A stretch of 64,000 nt of DNA from CAWUEX02 sp963921305 (GCA_963921305.4 CAWUEX030000002.1:2170001-2234000); one strand, 5' to 3'; numbered from the stretch's first letter, positions 1 to 9,431 are shown. Notes: generated by a model not told the origin, from the letters alone. Made by a program: numbers and translations.

Positions 1-1336
1 TCATCTGCGGCACGAGACACCACGCCGGAACACCCTGCGCGCCCGCCGCATGGACCAGTGTGTTGGATGTCGATACCACAAGATCAACGGCGGCAACCTG
101 AGCCAGGTGGCCATCCATGTCTTTCAGCGGGTCGAGCTCGCGGTCGACATGAATGGGAATGTCGAGCGCCTGCGATGCTTCATTCACCTCCGGCGCCGCG
201 TCACCATACTGCAAGCTGACGAAGGTCACGCCGGGGATGGAGAGAATAGGCCGCCATGAGTCGAGCGCCGTTGATTTCTGCTCCGCGGTTTTGATGTCCC
301 GGCTGCGCCACGCGATGCCGACGACCGGTTGGCCGCCGGAAAGCTGTTTGTATGTGGCGCGGAATGCGTCCCGCCGGGTTTCGTCGCATTGCACGCGCTG
401 TGGCTCGGCGGGAAAGTCATCCCATGACCGGCGCAGCCACCGCGCCAGATCGATCTGTGAGCATTGCACGTCGGCTGCCGATGACTGCGGGTTATAGGTT
501 GCGCCGTCTTGCACGTCCGCGCCGGGAAATGTGCGTTTCAAAAACGGTATGAAGCGGTCAGTCGTCACCACGATGCATTTATCCGCCTGCGCAATCACTT
601 CGTCCAGACAAGGCGCAAACATCAAGACTTCGCCCGGTCCTTGTTCGGTCCAGACCAGGATGGTTTTTCCCGCCAGGTTTTCTCCCTGCCACTCCGGTAT
701 GGGGTAAGAGGGCGCGACGTTTGGGTTTTCGGATGTCTTAAAGCGCCACTTATACGCGTTCCAGGCGTCATCGAACTTGCCCAGTGCGAAGCAGGCTTCC
801 GCCTTGTGAATCCACAAACGCGCGCTTTCGGGCAAATGTTTAAGGCCGCGCTCGGCGAGGTCCAGGCAAGCCCGGAAATCGTTGCGCAACTTATGAAACC
901 GGCATCCGTTGATGTACAGGTTTTCATTTTTCGGCGTGTTCTTGAGGCCCTCGGCCACACAGAGGTCGGCTGCCTCCATCTTGCCGGCGGCCTCAAAGGC
1001 GGCGGCAAGGTTCGTCCAGGCTTTGGCGTGCTTGCGGTCCGTCCGCACCGCGCGGGTGTAGGCTAAGATGGCCTGCTGCATCTGCCCGGCGTCGTGAAAC
1101 AGGCGTCCAAGATTGAACGCCGCTTCCGCATACTTGGGTTTAATGTCCAGCGCTTTTGCGATGAGCGATAGCCCGCTCTGCGCGTCTCCCTTTTGCGCGT
1201 GAAGAACGCCCAGCATGTTCAAGGCTTCGGGGTGATCCGGTGTCTGGGCTAGAACGCGCCGATAGCCCGCTTCGGCGTCTGCCAAGCGGCCGGCGGCATG
1301 AAACTTAAGGGCCTGATTGAGAGGAGAAGCGCTCAT
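1..1336 (-). CDS. TPR protein with heptosyltransferase-like domain (C-terminus cut by window edge)
   Basis: The reading frame opens with an ATG that overlaps the stop of the upstream gene as ATGA, and stays open to the window edge, giving about 445 residues. The first ~190 residues are degenerate 34-residue TPR units (ALNMLGVLHAQKG, AAFNLGRLFHDAG, AWTNLAAAFEAAG). The rest resembles a GT-B, ADP-heptose:LPS heptosyltransferase-like domain, with ILVWTEQGPGE, VVGIAWRS, FVSLQYGD and the nucleotide-sugar-site-like STSNTLVHAAGAQGVPAW near the edge. It is a paralogue of the next two genes and the last visible member of that run. By family it probably modifies a surface polysaccharide or protein; acceptor and donor are unknown. 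In place of the GLGD loop of its paralogues it has GPGE, so the donor site may differ. Confidence 0.85.
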   Translation of the reverse strand, partial: MSASPLNQALKFHAAGRLADAEAGYRRVLAQTPDHPEALNMLGVLHAQKGDAQSGLSLIAKALDIKPKYAEAAFNLGRLFHDAGQMQQAILAYTRAVRTDRKHAKAWTNLAAAFEAAGKMEAADLCVAEGLKNTPKNENLYINGCRFHKLRNDFRACLDLAERGLKHLPESARLWIHKAEACFALGKFDDAWNAYKWRFKTSENPNVAPSYPIPEWQGENLAGKTILVWTEQGPGEVLMFAPCLDEVIAQADKCIVVTTDRFIPFLKRTFPGADVQDGATYNPQSSAADVQCSQIDLARWLRRSWDDFPAEPQRVQCDETRRDAFRATYKQLSGGQPVVGIAWRSRDIKTAEQKSTALDSWRPILSIPGVTFVSLQYGDAAPEVNEASQALDIPIHVDRELDPLKDMDGHLAQVAAVDLVVSTSNTLVHAAGAQGVPAWCLVPQM

Positions 1337-2952
1337 AGAGGTCGGTCTGATGAGGGAGCAGTCCAGCGCGCAATCCAAGATTTGAGATCGCTGGCTGCTG
1401 CGGCGAGGGGTGCTGTCCAATCTCCTGCGCGCTGCTGGCGGTAAAGTTTCATCGTGGGGTACCACAGACTGTCAGCGCGGTCGATGAACCAATACCAGGG
1501 GCGGCCAAGACCACACGGTACTAAGGTCCACACGGGCACACCTAACGCACCGGCGGCATGCACCGTGGTGTTGCTGGTCGCAATCACAAGATCCATGGCG
1601 GCGACTTGGTGAATGAAGGCGTCGAAGTCAGCAACCGGATCGATGTCAGAATCTGTCTGCAGTGTGAGACCGGATTCTTGCTGCAATCTTTCGAGTTGTG
1701 GCGCGATATTGCCGTATTGCAGCGACACGAAGGCCGCACCTTCCTGACCAAGCACGTCTGCCCACGCGGTCAGGTCCGAACTTTTTTGCAGACGGGCTTG
1801 CGCGTTGCCCGACTGCCAGGCGATGCCGATGAGCGGACGTTTCCCATCACCGCTCGGATACTTGGCCCGCAACGCGTTGACCCTGTCCGGGTCAACCTGC
1901 AAATACGGTTGCAAAGTAGCGAAGCTGTCGACGTTAGACCGCAGCGCGGCGCCCAGCTCTGTCAGCGACGCTTGAACGTCGAAGGTCTGCGCCTTCACTT
2001 GTCCAAGCGAGTTGTCGCCTCGCGGCACCACCTGCGCGTCCGGAAAGGCGCGCGTAAACGCGGGCACCAGCCGTTCGGAACAGGCGATCGTGACGTCTTC
2101 CGCCTGCCGCACGGCGTCGGCGATCATGGTGCCGCAGAGAATTTCATCGCCTAAGCCTTGCTCGGTCCAGATCAAGATGGAACGGCCGGTCAGGTCTGAC
2201 CCATTCCACAACGGCGCGGAGTTTTGACCGGCGCAGGTGATGATGCCGGGCCAGGTGTGCCGCTCCGCGTAGGCTTGCCAGCCCGCGCCAAGATGACCGG
2301 ACGCCAGAAGTGCCAGCGCCCGGCGTGAAGCAGCGGTGGCGTCCTCCGGTGCCGCGGCCAGGACTTTTTCGTAGACTTGGATCGCTTTGGCGATGTCGTC
2401 GCGGCTCTCATGCACCACGCCGAGGTTGACCCATGCGGCAGAAAAACTTGGGTCTAGCTTGAGCGCCTCCATGGCTGCCGCTTCGGCGCGCGCGGTATCG
2501 CCCGTTTGCACATACATCGACGCCAGATTCGAGAGAACCTGGGCATCTTGAGCGCCAAGACTCACCGCCTTCGCCGTTGCCTTCGCCGCCGCCGCGAAAT
2601 CCTCAGCCCGGCGCAGGACAATCCCCATCTCCAGCCAAACATCCGCCCGGTCTGGCCAGGCCTGCGAGACCGTTTGTAAGTGCTGTGCGGCGTCAAGATT
2701 GCGGCCGAGGTCACGATAGGCCTTGGCCAGATTGAACCGGAGTTCCGGTTCATCGGGACTCAATTTTACCGCGGTTTCCAGATGCACCGCTGCTGCGCCG
2801 GTTTCTCCCTCGCGCGAAAGCAGCACAGCCATGATCTGATGCGCCATGGCGTTGTCCGGCGTGCGTCCAAGCGCGACCGCGCAATGTGACTTCGCTGCTG
2901 AGTAGTCGCCGGATTGATACAAGCGAAGTGCTTCAGACAGAGGGTCAGGCAC
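1333..2952 (-). CDS. TPR protein with heptosyltransferase-like domain
   Basis: This 539-residue protein starts at GTG, with a GGGAAAGA stretch upstream as a possible ribosome site. TPR repeats fill residues ~1-210 (AHQIMAVLLSREGE, LRFNLAKAYRDLGR, VLSNLASMYVQTGD, AWVNLGVVHESRDD). A glycosyltransferase GT-B-like domain follows, with ILIWTEQGLGDEIL, IGIAWQSGNAQ, FVSLQYGN and ATSNTTVHAAGALGVPVW. No signal peptide or membrane segment is visible, so it is probably cytoplasmic. It lies 27 bp after its longer paralogue and its stop overlaps the start of the third paralogue (ATGA), indicating translational coupling. Such TPR-transferase proteins are common in alphaproteobacterial surface or flagellin glycosylation loci; that role is inferred here. 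Confidence 0.88.
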   Translation of the reverse strand: MPDPLSEALRLYQSGDYSAAKSHCAVALGRTPDNAMAHQIMAVLLSREGETGAAAVHLETAVKLSPDEPELRFNLAKAYRDLGRNLDAAQHLQTVSQAWPDRADVWLEMGIVLRRAEDFAAAAKATAKAVSLGAQDAQVLSNLASMYVQTGDTARAEAAAMEALKLDPSFSAAWVNLGVVHESRDDIAKAIQVYEKVLAAAPEDATAASRRALALLASGHLGAGWQAYAERHTWPGIITCAGQNSAPLWNGSDLTGRSILIWTEQGLGDEILCGTMIADAVRQAEDVTIACSERLVPAFTRAFPDAQVVPRGDNSLGQVKAQTFDVQASLTELGAALRSNVDSFATLQPYLQVDPDRVNALRAKYPSGDGKRPLIGIAWQSGNAQARLQKSSDLTAWADVLGQEGAAFVSLQYGNIAPQLERLQQESGLTLQTDSDIDPVADFDAFIHQVAAMDLVIATSNTTVHAAGALGVPVWTLVPCGLGRPWYWFIDRADSLWYPTMKLYRQQRAGDWTAPLAAAASDLKSWIARWTAPSSDRPL

Positions 2953-2979
2953 GGCGGATGATCTTTCCCGGTGCCTCGG

Positions 2980-5001
2980 TCACGCGCCGCGCTGACTGGC
3001 GCGGGCCGTGAGGCCGGGGAGTTCGCTGCGTAGCGCATCAGTGACACTGTCGATGACGCCGGTCCAGGGCTCTTTATAGGTGTGCCGGAACAGCCGCATG
3101 CCTTCGTACCAAGGGCTGTTATCGCCTTCCAGGAACCAATACCACAGGCGTCCCGGGCCGGTCGGCGTCATGTTCCACACCGGGACACCCAGCGCGCCGG
3201 CCATGTGCGCGGTGGTGTTGGAGATCGTGATCACCATGTCCATGGCCGCGACCTGGGCGGCGAAGGGGTCCATCACCCCCATCGGATCGACGTCCTCGTC
3301 CCGGATGATCGACACGCCGTCATTTTGCGTTACGGCGTCGATCTCTGCGTTGTGGTCGCCGTACTGCAGGTTTACGAACGCGACGTCCGGTGTTTTAAGG
3401 ATGGGGAGCCAGTCCGCCAGCGGCGTGGTTTTAAAGTGTGACTGGATGGACCCGCCACTCCACCAGGAAACCCCAATAAGCGGTCGGTCGCCGGCCTCTT
3501 TGCGGTACTTTTTGCGCAGTGCCGCCGTCATCTCCGGATCGGCTTTCAAATAGGGCGTGGGGTTGATGTCGGCGGGAGATGTGATGCGTCCGACATGAAT
3601 GTCGAGCACCGAACTATGCGCATCCCACGCGCGCTCGGTGAGGCGGGCATCCGCCGGTTCGCGCACACCGACGATTTCAATATCCGGAAACGAACGCGCG
3701 AATAGGGACGTCAACCGCTTCGAACATTCGACGGCGCAGTCACCGGCGGCAGCGGCCACCGGCGCGGCGGCACGGATGTGAATGACCTGATCGCCAATGC
3801 CTTGGTCCGACCATAGCAACAGGCGCTTGCCTTCGATCGCTTCGCCGTCCCACACCGGGCAGTCCCAGGTGCGCCCTGGAATGGATTCCTCTTTGTTGAA
3901 CCGCAGCCGGTGTTCACGCCAGGCTGCTTGAAAGCGGCCCAAGGTCAGTAGCACGATGCTGCGGTTAAAGCGTATGCCGTTGCTGTGGGGCTTAAGCTCC
4001 ATGGCCCGGTCAAAGGCGGCCAGGGACTCCTCCATCTGATCGGCGTACAAATAGATGTTGCCCAGGTTGTTGTGGGCGTCGCCATTGTCCGGCAACAGGT
4101 CCAGCGCCTTTTTGTAGATGTCGCGGGCGCCATCGAGATCGCCGCGCATCTGACGGATGCGGCCCAGGTTGTTCAGGGCGCCGACGGACTTCGGCTGAAT
4201 CTCGATGGCCTTTCTGGCATAGGGTTCGGCGTCTTTCCACTGTCCGATTTCGTAGAGCACACTGGCCAGCTTGTTGTTGAAGTCATGGTCCTCGGGGTCG
4301 ATGCGCACCAGGTCTTCATAAACGGCACGCGCCTCTTCCCGGCGCTCAAGTTTGTGTAACGCAATGGCTTCCACCAAACGGATGCGCGTGGCGTCTGGCC
4401 ATCGCGTCTGGGCCTCGCGGGATTCGTTTAAGGCTTGTTCGTACGCCTCGGTATCGAGCAAGCGCCGCAGATAATTCTCGAAGATGTCTGCGGTCACGAT
4501 TCCCCGCGCCATGGCGTCGCGCAGAAGGGTGAGTGCGTCGCCGGTCTCTCCCAATTCGGCCAAGCAGGTCGCATAGCCGTTGATCGCTTCGGGGTGATCC
4601 GGCATCAGCTTGAGCAAGGCCTTAAGGGCGGGGGCGGCTTCGTCATACCGGCCTGCGTCCAGGCACGCCTTGCCCAGGTTGTAGTGGGCCTTCGGATTTT
4701 TGGGATCTGCCTTTGCGGTAGCCCTGAGCAACTTGATGGCCTGATCGTGCTCGCCGAGCTGAGACAGCACCGGCCCCAGCATCGCCTTCGCCGCCGCGTG
4801 AGCCGGCATGATTTTGAGGCATGCTGTCAGGGCGTCCGCGGACTCCTGCACCCGTTGGGTCTGCAAAAGAATGGCCCCCAACAGGTAATGCGCCTCGGCG
4901 TGTTTGGGCTGTGCGGCGATGGTGGCGCGATAGCCTTGTTCGGCCGCCGCAAAGTTATTGGCTTTGTGCGCGTTGACCGCTGCGGTGAACAAATCCGGCA
5001 T
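2980..5001 (-). CDS. Long TPR protein with heptosyltransferase-like domain
   Basis: This 673-residue protein has about nine or ten TPR units over residues 1-350 (AHYLLGAILLQTQR, AHYNLGKACLDAGR, ALNNLGRIRQMRGD, AHNNLGNIYLYADQ). The transferase-like half has LLLWSDQGIGDQVIH, IGVSWWSGGS, FVNLQYGD and TISNTTAHMAGALGVPVW. The extra TPRs make it the longest of the three neighbouring paralogues. It sits 69 bp downstream of the GspE-like ATPase gene on the same strand and is plausibly in the same transcript, which would link glycosylation to a secretion or pilus system; that link is inference. The ATG start has no strong Shine-Dalgarno, but the TPR pattern begins at once after it. Confidence 0.88.
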   Translation of the reverse strand: MPDLFTAAVNAHKANNFAAAEQGYRATIAAQPKHAEAHYLLGAILLQTQRVQESADALTACLKIMPAHAAAKAMLGPVLSQLGEHDQAIKLLRATAKADPKNPKAHYNLGKACLDAGRYDEAAPALKALLKLMPDHPEAINGYATCLAELGETGDALTLLRDAMARGIVTADIFENYLRRLLDTEAYEQALNESREAQTRWPDATRIRLVEAIALHKLERREEARAVYEDLVRIDPEDHDFNNKLASVLYEIGQWKDAEPYARKAIEIQPKSVGALNNLGRIRQMRGDLDGARDIYKKALDLLPDNGDAHNNLGNIYLYADQMEESLAAFDRAMELKPHSNGIRFNRSIVLLTLGRFQAAWREHRLRFNKEESIPGRTWDCPVWDGEAIEGKRLLLWSDQGIGDQVIHIRAAAPVAAAAGDCAVECSKRLTSLFARSFPDIEIVGVREPADARLTERAWDAHSSVLDIHVGRITSPADINPTPYLKADPEMTAALRKKYRKEAGDRPLIGVSWWSGGSIQSHFKTTPLADWLPILKTPDVAFVNLQYGDHNAEIDAVTQNDGVSIIRDEDVDPMGVMDPFAAQVAAMDMVITISNTTAHMAGALGVPVWNMTPTGPGRLWYWFLEGDNSPWYEGMRLFRHTYKEPWTGVIDSVTDALRSELPGLTARASQRGA

Positions 5002-5070
5002 GAGAACGTTTTGGTCTGCTGAGTCGGCGGGGTGTGCCCGGGGATGAACCTATCCTAAGGGGTCCCGGGG

Positions 5071-6819
5071 TCAGGAGTCATCAATCCCGGTTTGACCCGC
5101 CACACGGATCACTTCTTCGACGGATGTCTGGCCCATCGCCGCTTTGATCAGCCCGTCTTCCAGCAACGTCCGGAAGTCGTCCTGTTCCGCCGCGGCATGC
5201 AGTTCGTGGACGGGCCGGTTCTGCATCACCAGATCGGCGATGGCGTCGCTCACCGCGGCCATTTCATACAGGCCCATGCGGCCACGGTAGCCGGTGTGCT
5301 GGCATGCATCACACCCTTTGCCGGTTACCCATTCCGGCGCTGAGGTAACCAGATTGGAAAACCGCTCCTTCAGGGAGTCATATTTTTTGGCGATGGGCAT
5401 GGATGGCGCCGCTGACGTCTTGCAGCTCGGGCACACCCGGCGCGCCAGCCGCTGCGCCATCACCGCGCGCACCGAAGAGGCGACCAGAAATGGTTCCACG
5501 CCCATGTCGATCAGCCGGGTGAACGCGCTGAGTGAATCGTTGGTGTGCAGTGTCGAAAACACCATGTGGCCGGTCAGCGACGCTTGCACCGCGATCTCCG
5601 CCGTTTCCAGATCGCGGATTTCGCCGATCATGATGGTGTCCGGGTCCTGGCGGAGGATGGACCGCAGTGCGCGGGCGAAGGAGTAGCCGATCTCTGCCTT
5701 GGTCTGAACCTGCGTGACGCCATGAATGTTGTACTCGACCGGATCCTCGACGGTGATGATTTTCTTCTTGCCGTCGATGATGTGTTCCAGCGTTGCTTTC
5801 AACGTGGTCGATTTCCCCGATCCGGTCGGTCCCGTCACCAAGATGATTCCGTAGGGCTCGTGCACCAGAGTCGAAAACATTTCGAAGTGATCAGACGCCA
5901 TGCCGATGCGGCTGAGGGTGAAATCCTTTTGCTCCTTCAGCAGAAGGCGCATGACGATGGACTCGCCCCAGACACCGGGCAAGGACGACACGCGCACGTC
6001 CAGATCCTTGCCGCTGATGCGCATGCCGATACGGCCATCCTGCGGCAGGCGCCGCTCGGCGATGTCGATTCCCGAAATCAGCTTGATCCGCGACGCCACC
6101 GCGTCAAAGCGGTTGCGTGGAAGTGTCAGGCGGGTCTGCAGTACGCCATCGATGCGGTAGCGGATGTCGAACTCATGCTCCCGGGGTTCGACGTGAATAT
6201 CCGATGCCCCTTCGCTCACGGCCTGGGCCAGAGTGTTTGAGACCAGCTCGACCACCGGCGCTTCTTCGGCAAGCTCACGCAAGTGCGCAACGTCGTCGCC
6301 CACCTCACGCGTATCGCCAATGATGGTCTGCCGCACAAGATCGATGAGAAAGTCGAGGTCGCGGCTGGTCACAAGCCACCACGTCACACTCTCATCGCTG
6401 AAATTATCGGATACGCTTTCTTGCAGCGTCGGGTCTAACGGGTCCCGGCTGATGCAATGCACGCTGCTGTCTTCGTCGCGCCAGAGCATTGCATCGTGGT
6501 CAAGCCACCACATTGCCGGCGCGTTGGTCGATGATAGGCACTCGATGTAGGCCGCCGGGTCTTGCGGTAGGGCCTCGCGGTCAATCACACCGAAGCCAAG
6601 CTGATCGGACAACGCCTCAAGCACATCTTGTTCGGCGACAGCGCCGATGCGGATCAGGATCGCGCCCAGCCGCCCGCCAAACTGATCCTGGAAAGAGAGT
6701 GCCTTTGTGAGATCGGCCGCGGAGATATGCTCACGTGCCTCAAGCAGCTCACCAAGGCGCGGCGCTGACAATACGCCATCGTCCAAAACGGGTTTCAGGT
6801 TTTCAGAGGGTGACGCCAT
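5071..6819 (-). CDS. GspE/PilB-family type II secretion or type IV pilus assembly ATPase
   Basis: This 582-residue protein is a cytoplasmic hexameric-type secretion ATPase. Residues ~20-100 look like the MshEN/T2SSE N-terminal domain (FGGRLGAILIRIGAV). The C-terminal motor has Walker A GPTGSGKSTT at ~330-339, an Asp-box region around VEDPVEYN, and Walker B DPDTIMIGEIRD at ~392-403. The GspE/PilB zinc tetracysteine is present as CPSC and CDAC at ~455-510, followed by GYRGRMGLYE. Length and motifs are complete for the family. No GspF, secretin or pilin gene is adjacent, so GspE cannot be told from PilB; a short prepilin peptidase lies about 10 kb away on the same strand. Neighbours are a HicB-like gene 9 bp upstream and TPR transferases downstream. 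Confidence 0.9.
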   Translation of the reverse strand: MASPSENLKPVLDDGVLSAPRLGELLEAREHISAADLTKALSFQDQFGGRLGAILIRIGAVAEQDVLEALSDQLGFGVIDREALPQDPAAYIECLSSTNAPAMWWLDHDAMLWRDEDSSVHCISRDPLDPTLQESVSDNFSDESVTWWLVTSRDLDFLIDLVRQTIIGDTREVGDDVAHLRELAEEAPVVELVSNTLAQAVSEGASDIHVEPREHEFDIRYRIDGVLQTRLTLPRNRFDAVASRIKLISGIDIAERRLPQDGRIGMRISGKDLDVRVSSLPGVWGESIVMRLLLKEQKDFTLSRIGMASDHFEMFSTLVHEPYGIILVTGPTGSGKSTTLKATLEHIIDGKKKIITVEDPVEYNIHGVTQVQTKAEIGYSFARALRSILRQDPDTIMIGEIRDLETAEIAVQASLTGHMVFSTLHTNDSLSAFTRLIDMGVEPFLVASSVRAVMAQRLARRVCPSCKTSAAPSMPIAKKYDSLKERFSNLVTSAPEWVTGKGCDACQHTGYRGRMGLYEMAAVSDAIADLVMQNRPVHELHAAAEQDDFRTLLEDGLIKAAMGQTSVEEVIRVAGQTGIDDS

Positions 6820-6828
6820 GCCGTTAAA

Positions 6829-7179
6829 TTACCCGTCGCGGCCAGTGACAACGGTCGTGTTCGTCCAGCTATATCCGACCAGCCCATCATCAGAGACCTG
6901 ACCGTCCACCATGGTTGGACCTGACAAGCCGTTCTCCGGCGCGTCAGGGTCGAAGTCTAGAGTCGGCCGGTCGTCGCTCTCCGAGGGTTCGGGTAGCGCT
7001 CCTTCACCATGCAGCTGTCTGAGTTGCGGCCGGACCAACGTGCCGAGATCGTCCAGTGCCGCATAAGGATCGACACCATGTCCGACAGGACTGTCCTGCA
7101 GATCGGCGAGCCGCGCTTCATAGTCGCCGTCAGGTGTCCGGCTTACATCGACGGGAAAGCTATACATTGCGGCTCGCAT
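6829..7179 (-). CDS. HicB-like small protein (orphan)
   Basis: The frame is open from 7305, but the homologous part begins at MRAAMYSF (7179) or MYSF (7167); neither start has a strong ribosome site. The protein is about 116 residues. Residues ~5-60 read like a HicB antitoxin or partial RNase H fold: RTPDGDYEARLADLQDSPVG, then a 'yAALDDLGTLVRPQL' helix. The tail is acidic and low in complexity. No HicA toxin-like ORF is adjacent on either strand, so it is probably not a toxin-antitoxin pair. It ends 9 bp before the secretion ATPase start and likely leads that transcript. Its function is unknown; a regulatory or adaptor role is a guess. Confidence 0.6.
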   Translation of the reverse strand: MRAAMYSFPVDVSRTPDGDYEARLADLQDSPVGHGVDPYAALDDLGTLVRPQLRQLHGEGALPEPSESDDRPTLDFDPDAPENGLSGPTMVDGQVSDDGLVGYSWTNTTVVTGRDG

Positions 7180-7431
7180 ACAGTGACTCGAGCGGTTGTC
7201 CAGCCCGTGTGTTTCACACGCGGTCCGCTCTTGTAGTGAGGCGAATGTACGGATAATCGGGTGGCCTGCCAATGCTGCCAAAACCACTTTTCCTAACAAT
7301 GACAAATAAGTAAGGGCTTCGAATCACAAGGTTTTTGACGCCCCGTCACCCTCTGGGGCATAACCGTTCAGGTCCAATTTGGTCGATTTGGGCTAGGCCC
7401 TGGTTTTGTCGTTGTGTGAGACGCTCGCCCC

Positions 7432-8448
7432 GTGAAAAACGCTCTCCTCTTTGTCGCGTCCCTCGCAGTATCTCTCGGTCTGGCGGAAACGGCGATGCGT
7501 CTGGCGGGGTTCGAGCCGCGCGTTTTGACGGCAAACCGGTTTTTTGTTGAGAACGCGGATTCTACATGGTCGGTGCCGGACCAAGAGTTGGGGTGGATCA
7601 ACAAGCCCGGCACGTCGACGTCAATCGAATACGGCGCGGCCGAGATGACCTTCTGGAGCGATGGCCGCCGGGCCGTGCGCGCCGATGAGGCGCCGCCTGA
7701 GAGGCCAGCCATGAGTGTCATGGTGGTGGGCGGCAGCAACGCGCAGTCCTATGGCGTCGCCGATGAAGACTCTTTCGTCTACCGGCTCGGGCAAAGATTT
7801 CCGGATATCTGGTTCGAGAACTTCGGCAACGGGGGATACAGCACGGCTCAGGCGTTAGGACTCACCGAGCGCGTCATTGATCGCTACTACAGCGAAGCCG
7901 GGCCGGACTTGATTATTCTTACCTTTGCGGACTCTCATGTCGCCCGCAACGTCTCTGACCAATCGTGGGTGTACAGCATTTCTGACTCTGAAGGCCGCTA
8001 TATCTCGCCGCCGCATTATCGCCTGTCTGGCGATGATCTTATCTTCGTGCCGTTCCGGACCATTGCACCTTGGCCGCTTGAAACCCGCTCGGCGGCGTTG
8101 ACGGCGTTGCACAATGTTTGGATGCAGTCCGTTGTCTACAACACAGCCGATCAGGCGCTGCCAGTGACCCAGCTGGTAATGCGGCGCTTTGCGGATCTGG
8201 CCGCAGCCCGCGGCAGCGCGTTTGCCGTCGCGGTTCTGGAAGACTACAGCGAAATCGCAGGCGAGGTGTTCGCCGGCACCGGTGTTGAGACGATTGACTG
8301 CTCTGGCCGGCAACGGTCGGCGCCTGAGGAGTACTTGCTGGGCGGCGCCGGCCATCCCAATCCCAAACTCCACGCTCACTTCGCGGAGTGTGTTGGCGCG
8401 TGGCTGGAGAACTTCGCCGCCGCTCGGCCGGATGGAACCGGCCTATGA
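7432..8448 (+). CDS. SGNH-hydrolase-like protein, altered catalytic blocks
   Basis: GTG starts a 338-residue protein with a short hydrophobic N-terminus (LLFVASLAVSLGLAETAMRL) that could be a membrane anchor or signal. The fold resembles SGNH/GDSL esterases: block I appears as MVVGGSNAQSYGV with a Ser in GGSN instead of GDS, block II as FENFGNGGYSTAQ, and a DSHVARN stretch may fill block III. In the last block the His is in GAGHPN, with no Asp two or three residues before it. The stop overlaps the start of the next gene, a canonical SGNH protein, as ATGA, so the two are coupled. By family they could de- or O-acetylate polysaccharides. Activity of this copy is uncertain. Confidence 0.7.
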   Translation: MKNALLFVASLAVSLGLAETAMRLAGFEPRVLTANRFFVENADSTWSVPDQELGWINKPGTSTSIEYGAAEMTFWSDGRRAVRADEAPPERPAMSVMVVGGSNAQSYGVADEDSFVYRLGQRFPDIWFENFGNGGYSTAQALGLTERVIDRYYSEAGPDLIILTFADSHVARNVSDQSWVYSISDSEGRYISPPHYRLSGDDLIFVPFRTIAPWPLETRSAALTALHNVWMQSVVYNTADQALPVTQLVMRRFADLAAARGSAFAVAVLEDYSEIAGEVFAGTGVETIDCSGRQRSAPEEYLLGGAGHPNPKLHAHFAECVGAWLENFAAARPDGTGL

Positions 8449-9431
8449 CCCGGGTCAAATCCATCGCCGGTTCGCTTGCGCTGTTTACTGGCACCATTGC
8501 TTTTGCCTTTGCCTTGTTTGAGGTGGCCTGCCGGGTGATCGTGGATGACGGCATGCACTATCACCTCGAAATGTGGAAGTACGCCGTCCAACTCAAAGAG
8601 GTGGCAGACGATCCCGCGGTGGGTCACCGGCATCAACCTGGTAAGGCCGCACATCTGATGGGTGTCGATGTCGTGATCAATAACGCCGGGCTGCGGGATG
8701 ATCCGGTAGACAGTGACCCGTCTGCGCTTCGAGTCCTGATGCTCGGTGACTCTGTCACCTTTGGCTGGGGCGTGCCGCAAGACCAAACTGTCTCTGCCCA
8801 TCTGGAACGCCGCCTGACCGGGGCACTGGCACGTGAGGTCGACGTCATCAACAGCGGGGTCGGCAACTATAACACCGCGATGGAAGTGGCGTGGTTTGAG
8901 GGTGATGGCATCGCTTTAGAACCGGATGCCGTTGTCTTGAATCTGTTCATCAATGACGCCGAGCCGACGCCGGTGTACCGGCCCGTGCGGTGGTGGGACC
9001 GGCTGTTTTACAGCCGCGTCATTCTGTTTGGAGGGATCGACACCATCGAGCGGACAGTGTTCGGCGGGGCAGACTGGCAAACTTATTACCGCGATCTCTA
9101 TCGCCAAGATGCACCGGGATGGCAGGCGATGCAGGAGGCTGTCGCACGGCTTGCCGCGCGCTGCCGGGCTCTGGGTATTCCTTTGGTGTTGGTCGACTAT
9201 CCCGAACTGCGGCAGCTCAAGCCCTATCCGTTCGCAGATGTTGCCGCCCTCTATGAGCAGCTTGCGCGTGACAACGGAGCGCCGTTTATTTCCTTGCTGC
9301 CCGCTGTGGAGAACGAAAATCCGGCGTCATTGTGGGTGACACCGCCCGACCCGCACCCTAACGCCACGGCGACCAGCAAGATGGCGGACTATTTGTCGGA
9401 CCAGTTGCTTAGTCTCGGTCTCGATCTCTAA
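8445..9431 (+). CDS. Membrane-anchored SGNH/GDSL hydrolase
   Basis: I chose the ATG that overlaps the upstream stop (ATGA), giving 328 residues; the frame is open further upstream but that part lies inside the neighbouring gene. An N-terminal hydrophobic segment (residues ~7-27, ending FALFEVACRVI) suggests membrane anchoring with a periplasmic domain. All SGNH blocks are present: LMLGDSVTFGWG (Ser), VINSGVGNYNT (Gly), LNLFINDAEP (Asn) and PPDPHPNA (Asp-His). This makes it a likely active esterase or acetyl-transfer enzyme acting on glycans, as expected beside glycosyltransferases. The last 4 bp overlap the convergent TPR-OGT gene. Substrate unknown. Confidence 0.82.
   Translation: MTRVKSIAGSLALFTGTIAFAFALFEVACRVIVDDGMHYHLEMWKYAVQLKEVADDPAVGHRHQPGKAAHLMGVDVVINNAGLRDDPVDSDPSALRVLMLGDSVTFGWGVPQDQTVSAHLERRLTGALAREVDVINSGVGNYNTAMEVAWFEGDGIALEPDAVVLNLFINDAEPTPVYRPVRWWDRLFYSRVILFGGIDTIERTVFGGADWQTYYRDLYRQDAPGWQAMQEAVARLAARCRALGIPLVLVDYPELRQLKPYPFADVAALYEQLARDNGAPFISLLPAVENENPASLWVTPPDPHPNATATSKMADYLSDQLLSLGLDL

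Noticed and set aside
6829..7431. HicAB toxin-antitoxin system
   Set aside because: Only the HicB-like partner is visible; no short basic HicA ORF with its catalytic His occurs alongside.
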